Shown here piece by piece: positions 57,455 to 64,000 of a stretch of DNA of 64,000 bases. A program made the translations under genes and the position numbers. Origin of the DNA: Streptomyces sp. HM190 (GTDB lineage: Bacteria > Actinomycetota > Actinomycetes > Streptomycetales > Streptomycetaceae); the NCBI RefSeq assembly GCF_009857135.1, contig NZ_CP047318.1, positions 4,340,001 to 4,404,000 of the forward strand, given 5' to 3'. The notes under the pieces are model-generated. The model was not told where the DNA came from and ran no database searches. It was given only the letters and a program-made list of their open reading frames with translations. Position 1 is the stretch's first letter. Each line of letters opens with the position of its first letter.

Positions 57455-58918
57455 GTGATCGAAGACGGTGGGACGACGTCGGGGGTCGAGTCCGGTACGG
57501 CGGCGGCCGGGTCCGGGGCCCAGGCGGCGGGGCAGGAGCGGGTGCCGTGGGTGCCGGGGTTCGCGCGGTGGCCCTCGCAGGGTTCGCCCAAGGAGGAGGG
57601 AAAGGCCCTGCGTGAGCGGGTGCCGCGCAGCACGCACGCGGACCTGACGCTCACCACCGACCGGCCCGACGCGGTGACGGCGGTCGAGGAGTCCAACCGC
57701 GGCCGCATTGCCGCGCTCACCCCGATAAGGGTGGGCCGGATGGCCGCCACCCCGTTCGCGTTCCTGCGCGGCTCGGCCGGCCTCATGGCCCACGATCTCG
57801 CCCGTACGCCGATGACCGGTATCGGCACCCAGATCTGTGGCGACGCCCACGCGGCGAATTTCGGCCTCTACGGGGACGCCCGCGGCGGCCTCGTGATCGA
57901 CCTCAACGACTTCGACGAGACCGTGCACGGCCCCTGGGAGTGGGATCTCAAGCGCCTCGCCACCTCGCTCGTGCTCGCCGGTCGCGAGGCGGGTGCGGAC
58001 GAGGACACCTGCCGCAGGGCGGCGCTCGACACGACCGGCGCCTACCGGCGCACGATGCGACTCCTCGCCAAGCTCCCGGCCCTCGACGCGTGGAACGCCA
58101 TCGCCGACGAGGAACTCGTCTCGCACACCGACGCGCACGACCTGCTCGGCACGCTGGAACGGGTCTCGGAGAAGGCGCGGGCCAATACGAGCGGACGTTT
58201 CGCGGCCAGGTCGACCGAGGCGGTGGAAGGCGGCGGGCGCCGCTTCGTGGACGCCCCGCCGGTGCTGCGCCGGGTGAACGACGCGGAGGCCGCGGTGGTC
58301 GCCGCCTCCCTGGAGCAGTACCTGACCACGCTCTCGGAGGACCGCCACCCGCTGCTCGCCCGCTACGCCGTGCACGACGTGGCGTTCCGGGTCGTCGGCA
58401 CCGGCAGCGTCGGCACCCGCTCGTACGTCGTGCTGCTCCTGGACCACCGGGGCGAGCCGCTGGTGCTCCAGGTGAAGGAGGCCCGCCCTTCGGCGCTCGA
58501 ACCGCATCTCGCGACGGCCGGTTTCGACGTTCCGGAGGTGGAGCACGAGGGTCGCCGTGTGGTCCTCGGACAGAAGCGCATGCAGGTGGTCAGCGACAGC
58601 CTGCTGGGCTGGACGACCGTGGACGACCACCCCTTCCAGGTGCGCCAGTTCCGCAACCGCAAGGGCAGCGTCGATCCCGCGGCCCTCGCGGCCGACCAGA
58701 TCGACGACTACGGCCGGATGACCGGTGCCCTCCTGGCCCGTGCCCACGCCCACGACGCCGACCCCCGGCTGATCGCCGGCTACTGCGGGAAGAACGAGGA
58801 ACTCGACGAGGCCGTCGCGATGTTCGCCGTCACCTACGCCGACCGCACGGAGGCGGACCACGCGGACCTGGTGGCGGCGATACGGGCCGGGCGGATCGAG
58901 GCCGAGGTCGGAGTGTGA
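57455..58918 (+). CDS. DUF2252 family protein (kinase-like fold)
   Basis: 487 aa from GTG at 57455 (GGGGAGG upstream). A TTG at 57362 would add 31 residues but coincides with a DnaA box. After a Gly/Ala-rich N-terminus, the DUF2252 domain shows ICGDAHAANFG, LVIDLNDFDETVHGPWEWDLKRLA and LLLDHRGEPLVLQVKEARPS. These resemble the catalytic loop and metal site of aminoglycoside-phosphotransferase-like kinases. Cytoplasmic. Substrate not known. Third in a row of rightward genes with no obvious functional link. Confidence 0.92.
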   Translation: MIEDGGTTSGVESGTAAAGSGAQAAGQERVPWVPGFARWPSQGSPKEEGKALRERVPRSTHADLTLTTDRPDAVTAVEESNRGRIAALTPIRVGRMAATPFAFLRGSAGLMAHDLARTPMTGIGTQICGDAHAANFGLYGDARGGLVIDLNDFDETVHGPWEWDLKRLATSLVLAGREAGADEDTCRRAALDTTGAYRRTMRLLAKLPALDAWNAIADEELVSHTDAHDLLGTLERVSEKARANTSGRFAARSTEAVEGGGRRFVDAPPVLRRVNDAEAAVVAASLEQYLTTLSEDRHPLLARYAVHDVAFRVVGTGSVGTRSYVVLLLDHRGEPLVLQVKEARPSALEPHLATAGFDVPEVEHEGRRVVLGQKRMQVVSDSLLGWTTVDDHPFQVRQFRNRKGSVDPAALAADQIDDYGRMTGALLARAHAHDADPRLIAGYCGKNEELDEAVAMFAVTYADRTEADHADLVAAIRAGRIEAEVGV

Positions 58919-59138
58919 CCGGACCCGGGGCGACAGAGCAGGGGGACGGAGCCGGTTGGCGGGGCCGGGCGACGGGGCTCGGCGAGCGGTGGCGAGTGGG
59001 GTCGGCCCGGGTGGTTTCTCGGGGCGGGCCCGGCGGGCGCGAGTTCACGGATCTCGTCAGAGCTCGTCGTTCCCGGTCGGGGCGGGTGCCTTCGGGCGGG
59101 CGCGGTGGCGCTCGGAGTCGTGGCCTAGGCTGGGTCGG

Positions 59139-60164
59139 GTGACGAGCCCGGAAGCCGATCAGACCCAGTCCGAGCGCCCCGCCGAGCCTGTGGAGCCCAC
59201 TGGGGGCCCGGGGCAGGCCGAGGGCACGTCCACCGATGCTGCGGAGGCCGCGGAGGGGTCCGGTTCCACCGAGGGCGTGGCATCGGGGGACGGCAGCGGG
59301 GGCGAGCGGCCCGAGGAACGGCTGGAGCGGGCCGTGCGGGCGGCCGAGCAGGCGTTGATCGAGTTCGAGATCGCGGTGGAGACCTTCCGGGTCGAGGTGG
59401 ACAACTTCTCCCGGCTGCACCACCAGAAGCTCGGACCGATGTACGCCCGGCTCGACGAGCTCGACGCCCGGATCGCCGAGGCCAGGGCCGCGCGGACCGG
59501 CGACCCCGAGGACGTGCGCAAGGCCCACGAGGCACGGGCCCGGGTCATGCCCATGCCGGGCGTGGAGGAGCTGTTCCACGGCTGGATGGACTCCGACGGC
59601 CTGTTCCCGGAGGCCGCGGCCATGCTCACCGACCAGGCCGTACGGCCTCCGGAGCGGGTGCGGCCGAGCGACGAGGCCCGCCGGCTCTACCGCGAGCTGG
59701 TCCGCAAGGCCCACCCCGACCTGGCCCAGGACGACGAGGAGCGCGGGCGGCGCGACGCGTTCATATCGCGGGTCAACGCCGCGTACGGGCGGGGCGACGA
59801 GTCGCTGCTGCGGGAGTTGTCGCAGGAGTGGGCCGCCGGTCCCGTGCCGGCGGAGCGCAGGCCCAGCCGCAGCGAGGAGCTGTACGCCCGCCTCGAATGG
59901 CTGGCCCAGCGCAAGGAACTGCTCACCCTCGTCGCCCGCGAACTGGAGGAGGGGGCCATCGGCTCCATGCTCCGCATCGCCCCGGACGACCCCGACCGCC
60001 TCCTCGACGAGATCGCCGAGCAACTGCTGGCGGAGGTCGCCCAGCGGGAGGCGGAACTGGCGGGGCTGCTCGGCGAGGGCGGCCCGGAGGCACCTGGACC
60101 CGGCGGACCGGAGGGACTCGGCGGCCAGGGGGACCTCGCCGGGGAGACCGGGCGGGCCGAGTAG
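59139..60164 (+). CDS. J-domain-like protein with coiled-coil N-terminal half
   Basis: 341 aa from GTG at 59139. TAGGCT lies eight bases upstream and no ribosome site is visible, so it may be leaderless. The first ~60 residues are acidic and low complexity. A coiled-coil part follows (LERAVRAAEQALIEFEIAVETF, then YARLDELDARIAEARAAR). The J-like segment has the HPD signature (RELVRKAHPDLAQDDEER). The C-terminal helical part is followed by a Gly/Pro tail. DnaJ-type proteins stimulate DnaK, but full J-domain length could not be confirmed. Confidence 0.85.
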   Translation: MTSPEADQTQSERPAEPVEPTGGPGQAEGTSTDAAEAAEGSGSTEGVASGDGSGGERPEERLERAVRAAEQALIEFEIAVETFRVEVDNFSRLHHQKLGPMYARLDELDARIAEARAARTGDPEDVRKAHEARARVMPMPGVEELFHGWMDSDGLFPEAAAMLTDQAVRPPERVRPSDEARRLYRELVRKAHPDLAQDDEERGRRDAFISRVNAAYGRGDESLLRELSQEWAAGPVPAERRPSRSEELYARLEWLAQRKELLTLVARELEEGAIGSMLRIAPDDPDRLLDEIAEQLLAEVAQREAELAGLLGEGGPEAPGPGGPEGLGGQGDLAGETGRAE

Positions 60165-60214
60165 GCGGGGCACGACGGCGATGTCGGGGCGTGCGGTCGG
60201 GTAGCGTCGTACGC

Positions 60215-60562
60215 ATGCATTTCGGAGCTGGTGTGCCCACGGTCGAGGTCGGGGACCTCAAGGACGACGACTTCCTGCTCGACGTCCGGGAGGACGACGA
60301 GTGGCAGGCGGGTCATGCCGAAGGGGCACTGCACATCCCGATCAGCGAGTTCGCGGCGCGGTACGGCGAGTTGACCGAGGCGGCGCCGCAGGACGGGAGG
60401 GTTCATGTGATCTGCCGTTCGGGCGGGCGTTCGGCGCAGGTCACCATGTACCTCGTCCAGCAGGGCATCGACGCCGTGAACGTGGACGGCGGGATGCAGG
60501 TCTGGGAGGCCGCCGGCCGGCCCGTGGTGGACGGCAAGGGCGAGAGCGGGTTCGTTCTCTAG
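60215..60562 (+). CDS. Rhodanese-like domain protein
   Basis: 115 aa, a single rhodanese domain. ATG at 60215; TAGCGT is about six bases upstream, suggesting a leaderless or short-leader transcript. The active-site Cys is in VICRSGGRS, and the N-terminal CDC25-like LLDVREDDEW is clear. It can carry a persulfide and act as a sulfurtransferase. Partner unknown. It lies 50 bases after the J-like gene and converges with the acyl-CoA dehydrogenase gene. Confidence 0.93.
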   Translation: MHFGAGVPTVEVGDLKDDDFLLDVREDDEWQAGHAEGALHIPISEFAARYGELTEAAPQDGRVHVICRSGGRSAQVTMYLVQQGIDAVNVDGGMQVWEAAGRPVVDGKGESGFVL

Positions 60563-60621
60563 CTCCCTGTTTTCAACCTCCCTGTTTTCAACCCCCCGGT
60601 TCTCAGCCCCCTGGTTCCTGG
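60563..60621. repeat. Degenerate tandem repeat after the rhodanese gene
   Basis: Two perfect 15-bp copies of CTCCCTGTTTTCAAC (60563-60577 and 60578-60592) are followed by two diverged copies, CCCCCGGTTCTCAG and CCCCCTGGTTCCTGG. It starts directly at the stop codon. Confidence 0.9.
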
Positions 60622-60747
60622 CCCTCCAGCCACCTGGTTCCCCAGGTCCGCAGAGCTTTCCAGGCTCAGGGGCGCGCCGGTGGTTTCGCGCACATCTTCG
60701 GTCGGCGCGATGGGTGTGCGTGGTGTTCGGCCCACTGGTGGTGGCGC

Positions 60748-61938
60748 TCAGCCGAGGGGGTGCGCTGCCAGGAGATCGCCCAGGGACTCCTCGTGTGCGG
60801 CGGCCGGGCCGAGGGAGAGTTCGAGGTGCTTGGCCCAGGCGTGGTAGCGGTGCAGGGGGTAGTCGACGTCGGCGCCGAAGCCGCCGTGCAGGTGTTGGGC
60901 GGTCTGCACCACCCGCCGTACGCCCTCCGAGGCCCATATCTTCGCCACGGCGACGTCCCCGGCCGAGGGCAGGGCGCCCGTCGCTCCGGAGCTGATGCGC
61001 CAGGCGGCCTGCCACAGGGTGGCCTCCATGGCGCGGAGGTCGATGTACCGGTCGGCGGCCTGCATGGCGACGGCCTGGAACGAGGCGATCGGGTGCCCGA
61101 ACTGCTCCCGTTTGCCGGTGTATTCGCCGGTCATGGTGAGGGCACCCTCCCCCAGCCCGAGGGCCAGCGCGCAGGTGCCGGTGGTCAGCAGTTCGCGGAG
61201 CCCTTCCCAGGCACCGTCCGCGTCGATGACGTCCCGGGCGGCGATCCGGGCCGAGTCCAGGCGCAGTTCGGCGAGCCGCTCACCCGCCGTCGAGATCTGC
61301 TCGGCGAGGACCACGCCCTCGTGGACGCGGGGGACGAGGGCGAGCAGGACGTGGTCGGCGCCGGCGCGTGCCGTGCCGACCTGCGGGGCCTCGGTGAGTC
61401 CGGCGTCCGCGGCCACGGCCGTCGCCGGTACGACGATGTAGTCGGCGTCGTACGCCCAGGGCACCGCCGTCTGGACGCCGTCGAGTACCCACGTCCCGTC
61501 GGCGTCGCGCTGCGCGGTGACCGCCAGTTCGGCGGGGTCGTGGCCTGTGCGGCCGTGCGCGGCGACGCTCAGGACGACCTCGCCCCGGCCGACCCGGGTG
61601 AGCAGGTCCGTCCTCGCCTCCTCGCTGCCGTACGTCTGGACGGTCACCGCGGCCGCGCTGCTCTCCAGCAACGGCACCCGGGCCAGAACCTTCGCCGACT
61701 CGCGCAGCACCAGGCAGAGTGCGATGGCGTCGAGCCCCGAGCCGCCGTAGGAGGGGGCCAGCAGGAGGCTGAGCAGGTCCGCGTCGGCCAGCCGCGTCCA
61801 CAGGGCCCGGTCGAAGTCGTCGGCCACGGCCCCCGGAACGAGCGACGGGCTCGGCACCCCGTCCGGTGCGACCCCGGCGAACACCGCCCTCGCCGCCTCG
61901 GCCGCCGCCTGCTGCTCCTCGGTGAAGGTGAAGTCCAC
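60748..61938 (-). CDS. Acyl-CoA dehydrogenase (FadE-type)
   Basis: 396 aa FAD enzyme that makes an alpha,beta double bond in an acyl-CoA. GTG at 61938 with GAAGGGCGGAA upstream. The N-terminal helical domain (DFTFTEEQQAAAEAARAVF), the middle beta domain and the C-terminal FAD-contact motif (GEYTGKREQFGHPIASFQAVA) are present. Several middle-domain residues are degenerate, as in the alpha2beta2 steroid-side-chain type. A KstR-type operator 41 bases upstream suggests steroid or related lipid catabolism. No partner subunit is adjacent in the window, so the substrate is uncertain. Confidence 0.9.
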   Translation of the reverse strand: MDFTFTEEQQAAAEAARAVFAGVAPDGVPSPSLVPGAVADDFDRALWTRLADADLLSLLLAPSYGGSGLDAIALCLVLRESAKVLARVPLLESSAAAVTVQTYGSEEARTDLLTRVGRGEVVLSVAAHGRTGHDPAELAVTAQRDADGTWVLDGVQTAVPWAYDADYIVVPATAVAADAGLTEAPQVGTARAGADHVLLALVPRVHEGVVLAEQISTAGERLAELRLDSARIAARDVIDADGAWEGLRELLTTGTCALALGLGEGALTMTGEYTGKREQFGHPIASFQAVAMQAADRYIDLRAMEATLWQAAWRISSGATGALPSAGDVAVAKIWASEGVRRVVQTAQHLHGGFGADVDYPLHRYHAWAKHLELSLGPAAAHEESLGDLLAAHPLG

Positions 61939-62248
61939 GGTTCCGCCCTTCCGTGTCGCCGATGACGGGGCGTCAAGATAGAACAGGTTCTAGAAGAAGG
62001 GAATGACGTGGCGGGGCCGGAGGCGGCGGCCCTGGTCGTCGAAGGTCCGGGAGGGCGGTTCCGCTGCCCACCTCAAGGGTGGAGCACGGCGCCGTAAGGT
62101 GTCCGAGGCTGTGGATAACCTCGTGGGTGCCGTGTGATCGGTGTGACGATGTGACTGCTGTGGCCACCGGGACTGTGCCGGATGCGCGCGGCTGAGTAAG
62201 TTCCGGTGGGGAAACGGACCGGGAGTGGGAATCGGGGAGCGGGGCGGA
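61939..62248. other. Divergent acyl-CoA dehydrogenase / DUF5819 region
   Basis: 310 bases without a gene, holding the KstR-type site at 61979-61992 and a perfect DnaA box TGTGGATAA at 62110-62118. The rest shows nothing recognised. Confidence 0.6.
61979..61992. promoter_or_regulatory. KstR-type operator upstream of the acyl-CoA dehydrogenase gene
   Basis: TAGAACAGGTTCTA matches the palindrome TNNAACNNGTTNNA of KstR, the steroid-catabolism repressor of mycobacteria and rhodococci, with a full 6-bp inverted repeat. It lies 41-54 bases before the GTG start of the dehydrogenase. Confidence 0.75.
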
Positions 62249-63313
62249 ATGGACGCGTACGACGAGGTCTCGAACGCCCGGCGCGGGCCGGACGAGCCCG
62301 AGGGCCCCGTTTCCCCAGGCCCCGGCGACACGGCCGCCGACGAGAACGACAGCGCCGACGCGGACACCGACACACCTGCCCCGGCGTCCCCACCCGTAGC
62401 GGAAACCGACACCTCCATCCCCGCCCCCGCCTCCTCCTCATCGGCGGACGACCCCGCGGGCGTACCAGTGGCGGGGGCCGACACCGGCCGCGCGCCGGTT
62501 CCGGCCCGTTCCCCGGCGTGGGCTTCGCGGCAGGGGCCGTACACCCCGCCTCCTCCGCACAGCCCGTCCCCGCCGAACGCCTCGCCTCCTCCGCACGCCC
62601 GGCCGCTTTCGGACGGCACCCTCGCCCCGGCGCAGTCGCCGCCCCCGGCCGCATCCGGCATAGCCTCGCTCCCGCTGCCGTACCAGATCGTCGTGGCGCT
62701 CGCGCTGGCCGTCGTGGCCGTGGTGGCCTGTGTGCATGTCGGGATGGTGTTTCTGCACGTGGCGCCCTCGAACACGATGACGAAGCAGCACGGTCAGGCG
62801 GTCGACGACTGGGTGTACCCGGAGTTCGAGCAGAACTGGAAGCTGTTCGCGCCGAACCCGTTGCAGCAGAACATCGCCGTGCAGGTCAGGGCCGAAGTCC
62901 GCAAGCCGGGCGGTGGTTTCCGGGAGACCGGCTGGTACGACCTCTCCGCGCTGGACGGGGCCGCCATCGACGGCAACCTGATGCCCAGCCACACCGAGCA
63001 GAACGAGCTGCGCCGGGCCTGGGACTTCTACGTCTCCACGCACGACACCGAGAACCGCGCGACGAGCTCACGCGGTGAGCTGTCCGAGCGCTACCTGCGC
63101 CGCATCGTGGTGATGCGCCTCGACCGTGAGCTCGACGGTGAGCGGGCCGACGGCTCCGGTGGGGTCGTCGAGCGGATACAGGTCAGGTCCCGCACCACCA
63201 ACGTCCCGGCGCCCGAGTGGAGCGAGGAACAGGTGTCCGACAAGCCCGTCGTCCGCGAGCTGTCCTGGTGGTCGGTGACCGACCGCGACCGCACGGAGGC
63301 GAGCGCCGAATGA
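62249..63313 (+). CDS. DUF5819 family membrane protein
   Basis: 354 aa from ATG at 62249 with GGGGAGCGG upstream; an in-frame start at 62225 is less likely. The first ~150 residues are disordered, acidic and then Pro/Ser-rich. One membrane helix follows (YQIVVALALAVVAVVACVHVGMVFLHV). The C-terminal extracytoplasmic domain includes VDDWVYPEFEQNWKLFAPNP, a typical DUF5819 stretch. Its stop overlaps the HTTM gene start (ATGA), so the two are translationally coupled and probably act together. Function unknown. Confidence 0.88.
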   Translation: MDAYDEVSNARRGPDEPEGPVSPGPGDTAADENDSADADTDTPAPASPPVAETDTSIPAPASSSSADDPAGVPVAGADTGRAPVPARSPAWASRQGPYTPPPPHSPSPPNASPPPHARPLSDGTLAPAQSPPPAASGIASLPLPYQIVVALALAVVAVVACVHVGMVFLHVAPSNTMTKQHGQAVDDWVYPEFEQNWKLFAPNPLQQNIAVQVRAEVRKPGGGFRETGWYDLSALDGAAIDGNLMPSHTEQNELRRAWDFYVSTHDTENRATSSRGELSERYLRRIVVMRLDRELDGERADGSGGVVERIQVRSRTTNVPAPEWSEEQVSDKPVVRELSWWSVTDRDRTEASAE

Positions 63314-64000
63314 GCCCCACGACTCCGGTCGGCCCCACCGGCCCCACCGGCCCGGCTGGCACCACCAGCCTCACCCAGCCCGCAGACCTGGCTCCCGGGA
63401 ACCCTCCTGCGGGCGGGGGCGGGCCGCTGGCCCGACTCACCGCCGCGGTCGGCTCCGGGATCGCGCGGGTCACCGACAACGCGCTGGGCCCCTACCAGAG
63501 CGCGATCGTCCGGATCGGCTTCGCCGGGACCTGGCTGCTGTTCCTGCTGCGCGAGTTCCCGCACCGGCGCGAGCTGTACGGGCCGGACGGGCCGTGGAGC
63601 TGGGACCTCGCGCAGGAGCTGATCGCGAACAACGGCGCGTTCACGACCCTGATGTGGTCGGACGGCATGGTGTGGTTCGAGATCGTCTACGCCGTCGCCG
63701 TGCTGTCGAGCCTGATGCTGCTGCTCGGGTGGCGCACCCGCACCGCGAGCGTGCTCTTCATGGTGGGTGTGCTGTCGCTGCAGAACCGCAGCGTGTTCAT
63801 GGGGGACGGCGGCGACAACGTCATCCATCTCATGGCGATCTATCTGGTCTTCCTCCGCTGCGGTCAGGTCTGGTCCCTGGACGCCCGGCGCGAACGGCGC
63901 ACCCGCGAGCGTCCGGCGCGGGAAGGGCTGGGGGCAGCAGCGGGCCCGGAGCGGCCGGACGCGGCGCACGCGGACCGGGTGGGCCCCCTCCTGTGGTGTG
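63310..64000 (+). CDS. HTTM-domain membrane protein (3' truncated by window end)
   Basis: Open from ATG at 63310 to the window edge, 230 codons visible. A Pro/Gly/Thr-rich collagen-like start (GPTGPTGPAGTT) precedes the HTTM domain, with several helices (SAIVRIGFAGTWLLFLL, EIVYAVAVLSSLMLLLG, TASVLFMVGVLSLQNRS). The GDGGDNVIHLMAIYL segment is typical of the horizontally transferred transmembrane domain related to vitamin K-dependent gamma-carboxylase. Coupled to the DUF5819 gene. Catalysis in bacterial members is not established. Confidence 0.88.
   Translation, partial: MSPTTPVGPTGPTGPAGTTSLTQPADLAPGNPPAGGGGPLARLTAAVGSGIARVTDNALGPYQSAIVRIGFAGTWLLFLLREFPHRRELYGPDGPWSWDLAQELIANNGAFTTLMWSDGMVWFEIVYAVAVLSSLMLLLGWRTRTASVLFMVGVLSLQNRSVFMGDGGDNVIHLMAIYLVFLRCGQVWSLDARRERRTRERPAREGLGAAAGPERPDAAHADRVGPLLWC

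Overview
This is a high-GC actinobacterial chromosome segment, almost certainly from Streptomyces, and it contains the replication origin. The evidence is GC-rich codons with many GTG starts, the gene order rnpA-rpmH-dnaA-oriC-dnaN-gnd-recF-DUF721-gyrB-gyrA, a dnaA-dnaN gap holding about sixteen DnaA-box-like nonamers, eight exact copies of the Streptomyces parS palindrome, a DLW-39 miniprotein, CrgA, and class E sortases. The window is core chromosome. No insertion sequence, prophage, CRISPR array or biosynthetic cluster was seen.

Left arm (1-15058). The + strand carries envelope and stress genes: the end of a DUF6049 membrane protein, the lipid II flippase murJ, a membrane pseudokinase (murJ and the pseudokinase are one fused protein in mycobacteria), the ECF sigma factor sigM with its zinc-binding anti-sigma factor, and trxB-trxA behind a promoter matching the SigR consensus. 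A terminator hairpin next to a parS site separates these from the leftward genes: a GNAT acetyltransferase, parB-parA, rsmG, jag (khpB), yidC, yidD, rnpA and rpmH.

Origin and right arm (15059-28924). dnaA reads toward oriC and ends in a strong hairpin. Between dnaA and oriC lies an unexplained 28-bp inverted repeat. oriC spans roughly 18021-18528. It is followed by dnaN, a short-form gnd, recF, DUF721, gyrB, gyrA, a DUF3566 protein and tRNA-Ile.

Middle (28924-38849). This holds small exported or membrane proteins, a Ser/Thr kinase with a long Pro/Gly-rich linker and a C-terminal membrane anchor, a helix-turn-helix regulator, tRNA-Ala, a DUF5324 protein, a cyclophilin, a rhomboid protease and crgA. 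The gap between the rhomboid gene and crgA holds a tight cluster of DnaA boxes, two of them perfect E. coli-type boxes, so it may titrate DnaA.

Growth and division block (38991-51791). DUF881, three class E sortases and pabA read rightward. The conserved operon fhaA-fhaB-pstP-rodA/ftsW-pbpA-pknB reads leftward and converges on them at a terminator with a duplicated arm. Together these genes couple phosphorylation to peptidoglycan synthesis.

Right end (51792-64000). After tRNA-Leu the content is more accessory: a Tat-exported GH127 enzyme whose catalytic domain is split by a LamG-like domain, a divergent azoreductase/HxlR pair, a DUF2252 protein, a J-domain-like protein, a rhodanese, an acyl-CoA dehydrogenase preceded by a perfect KstR-type operator, and a DUF5819-HTTM pair cut by the window edge.
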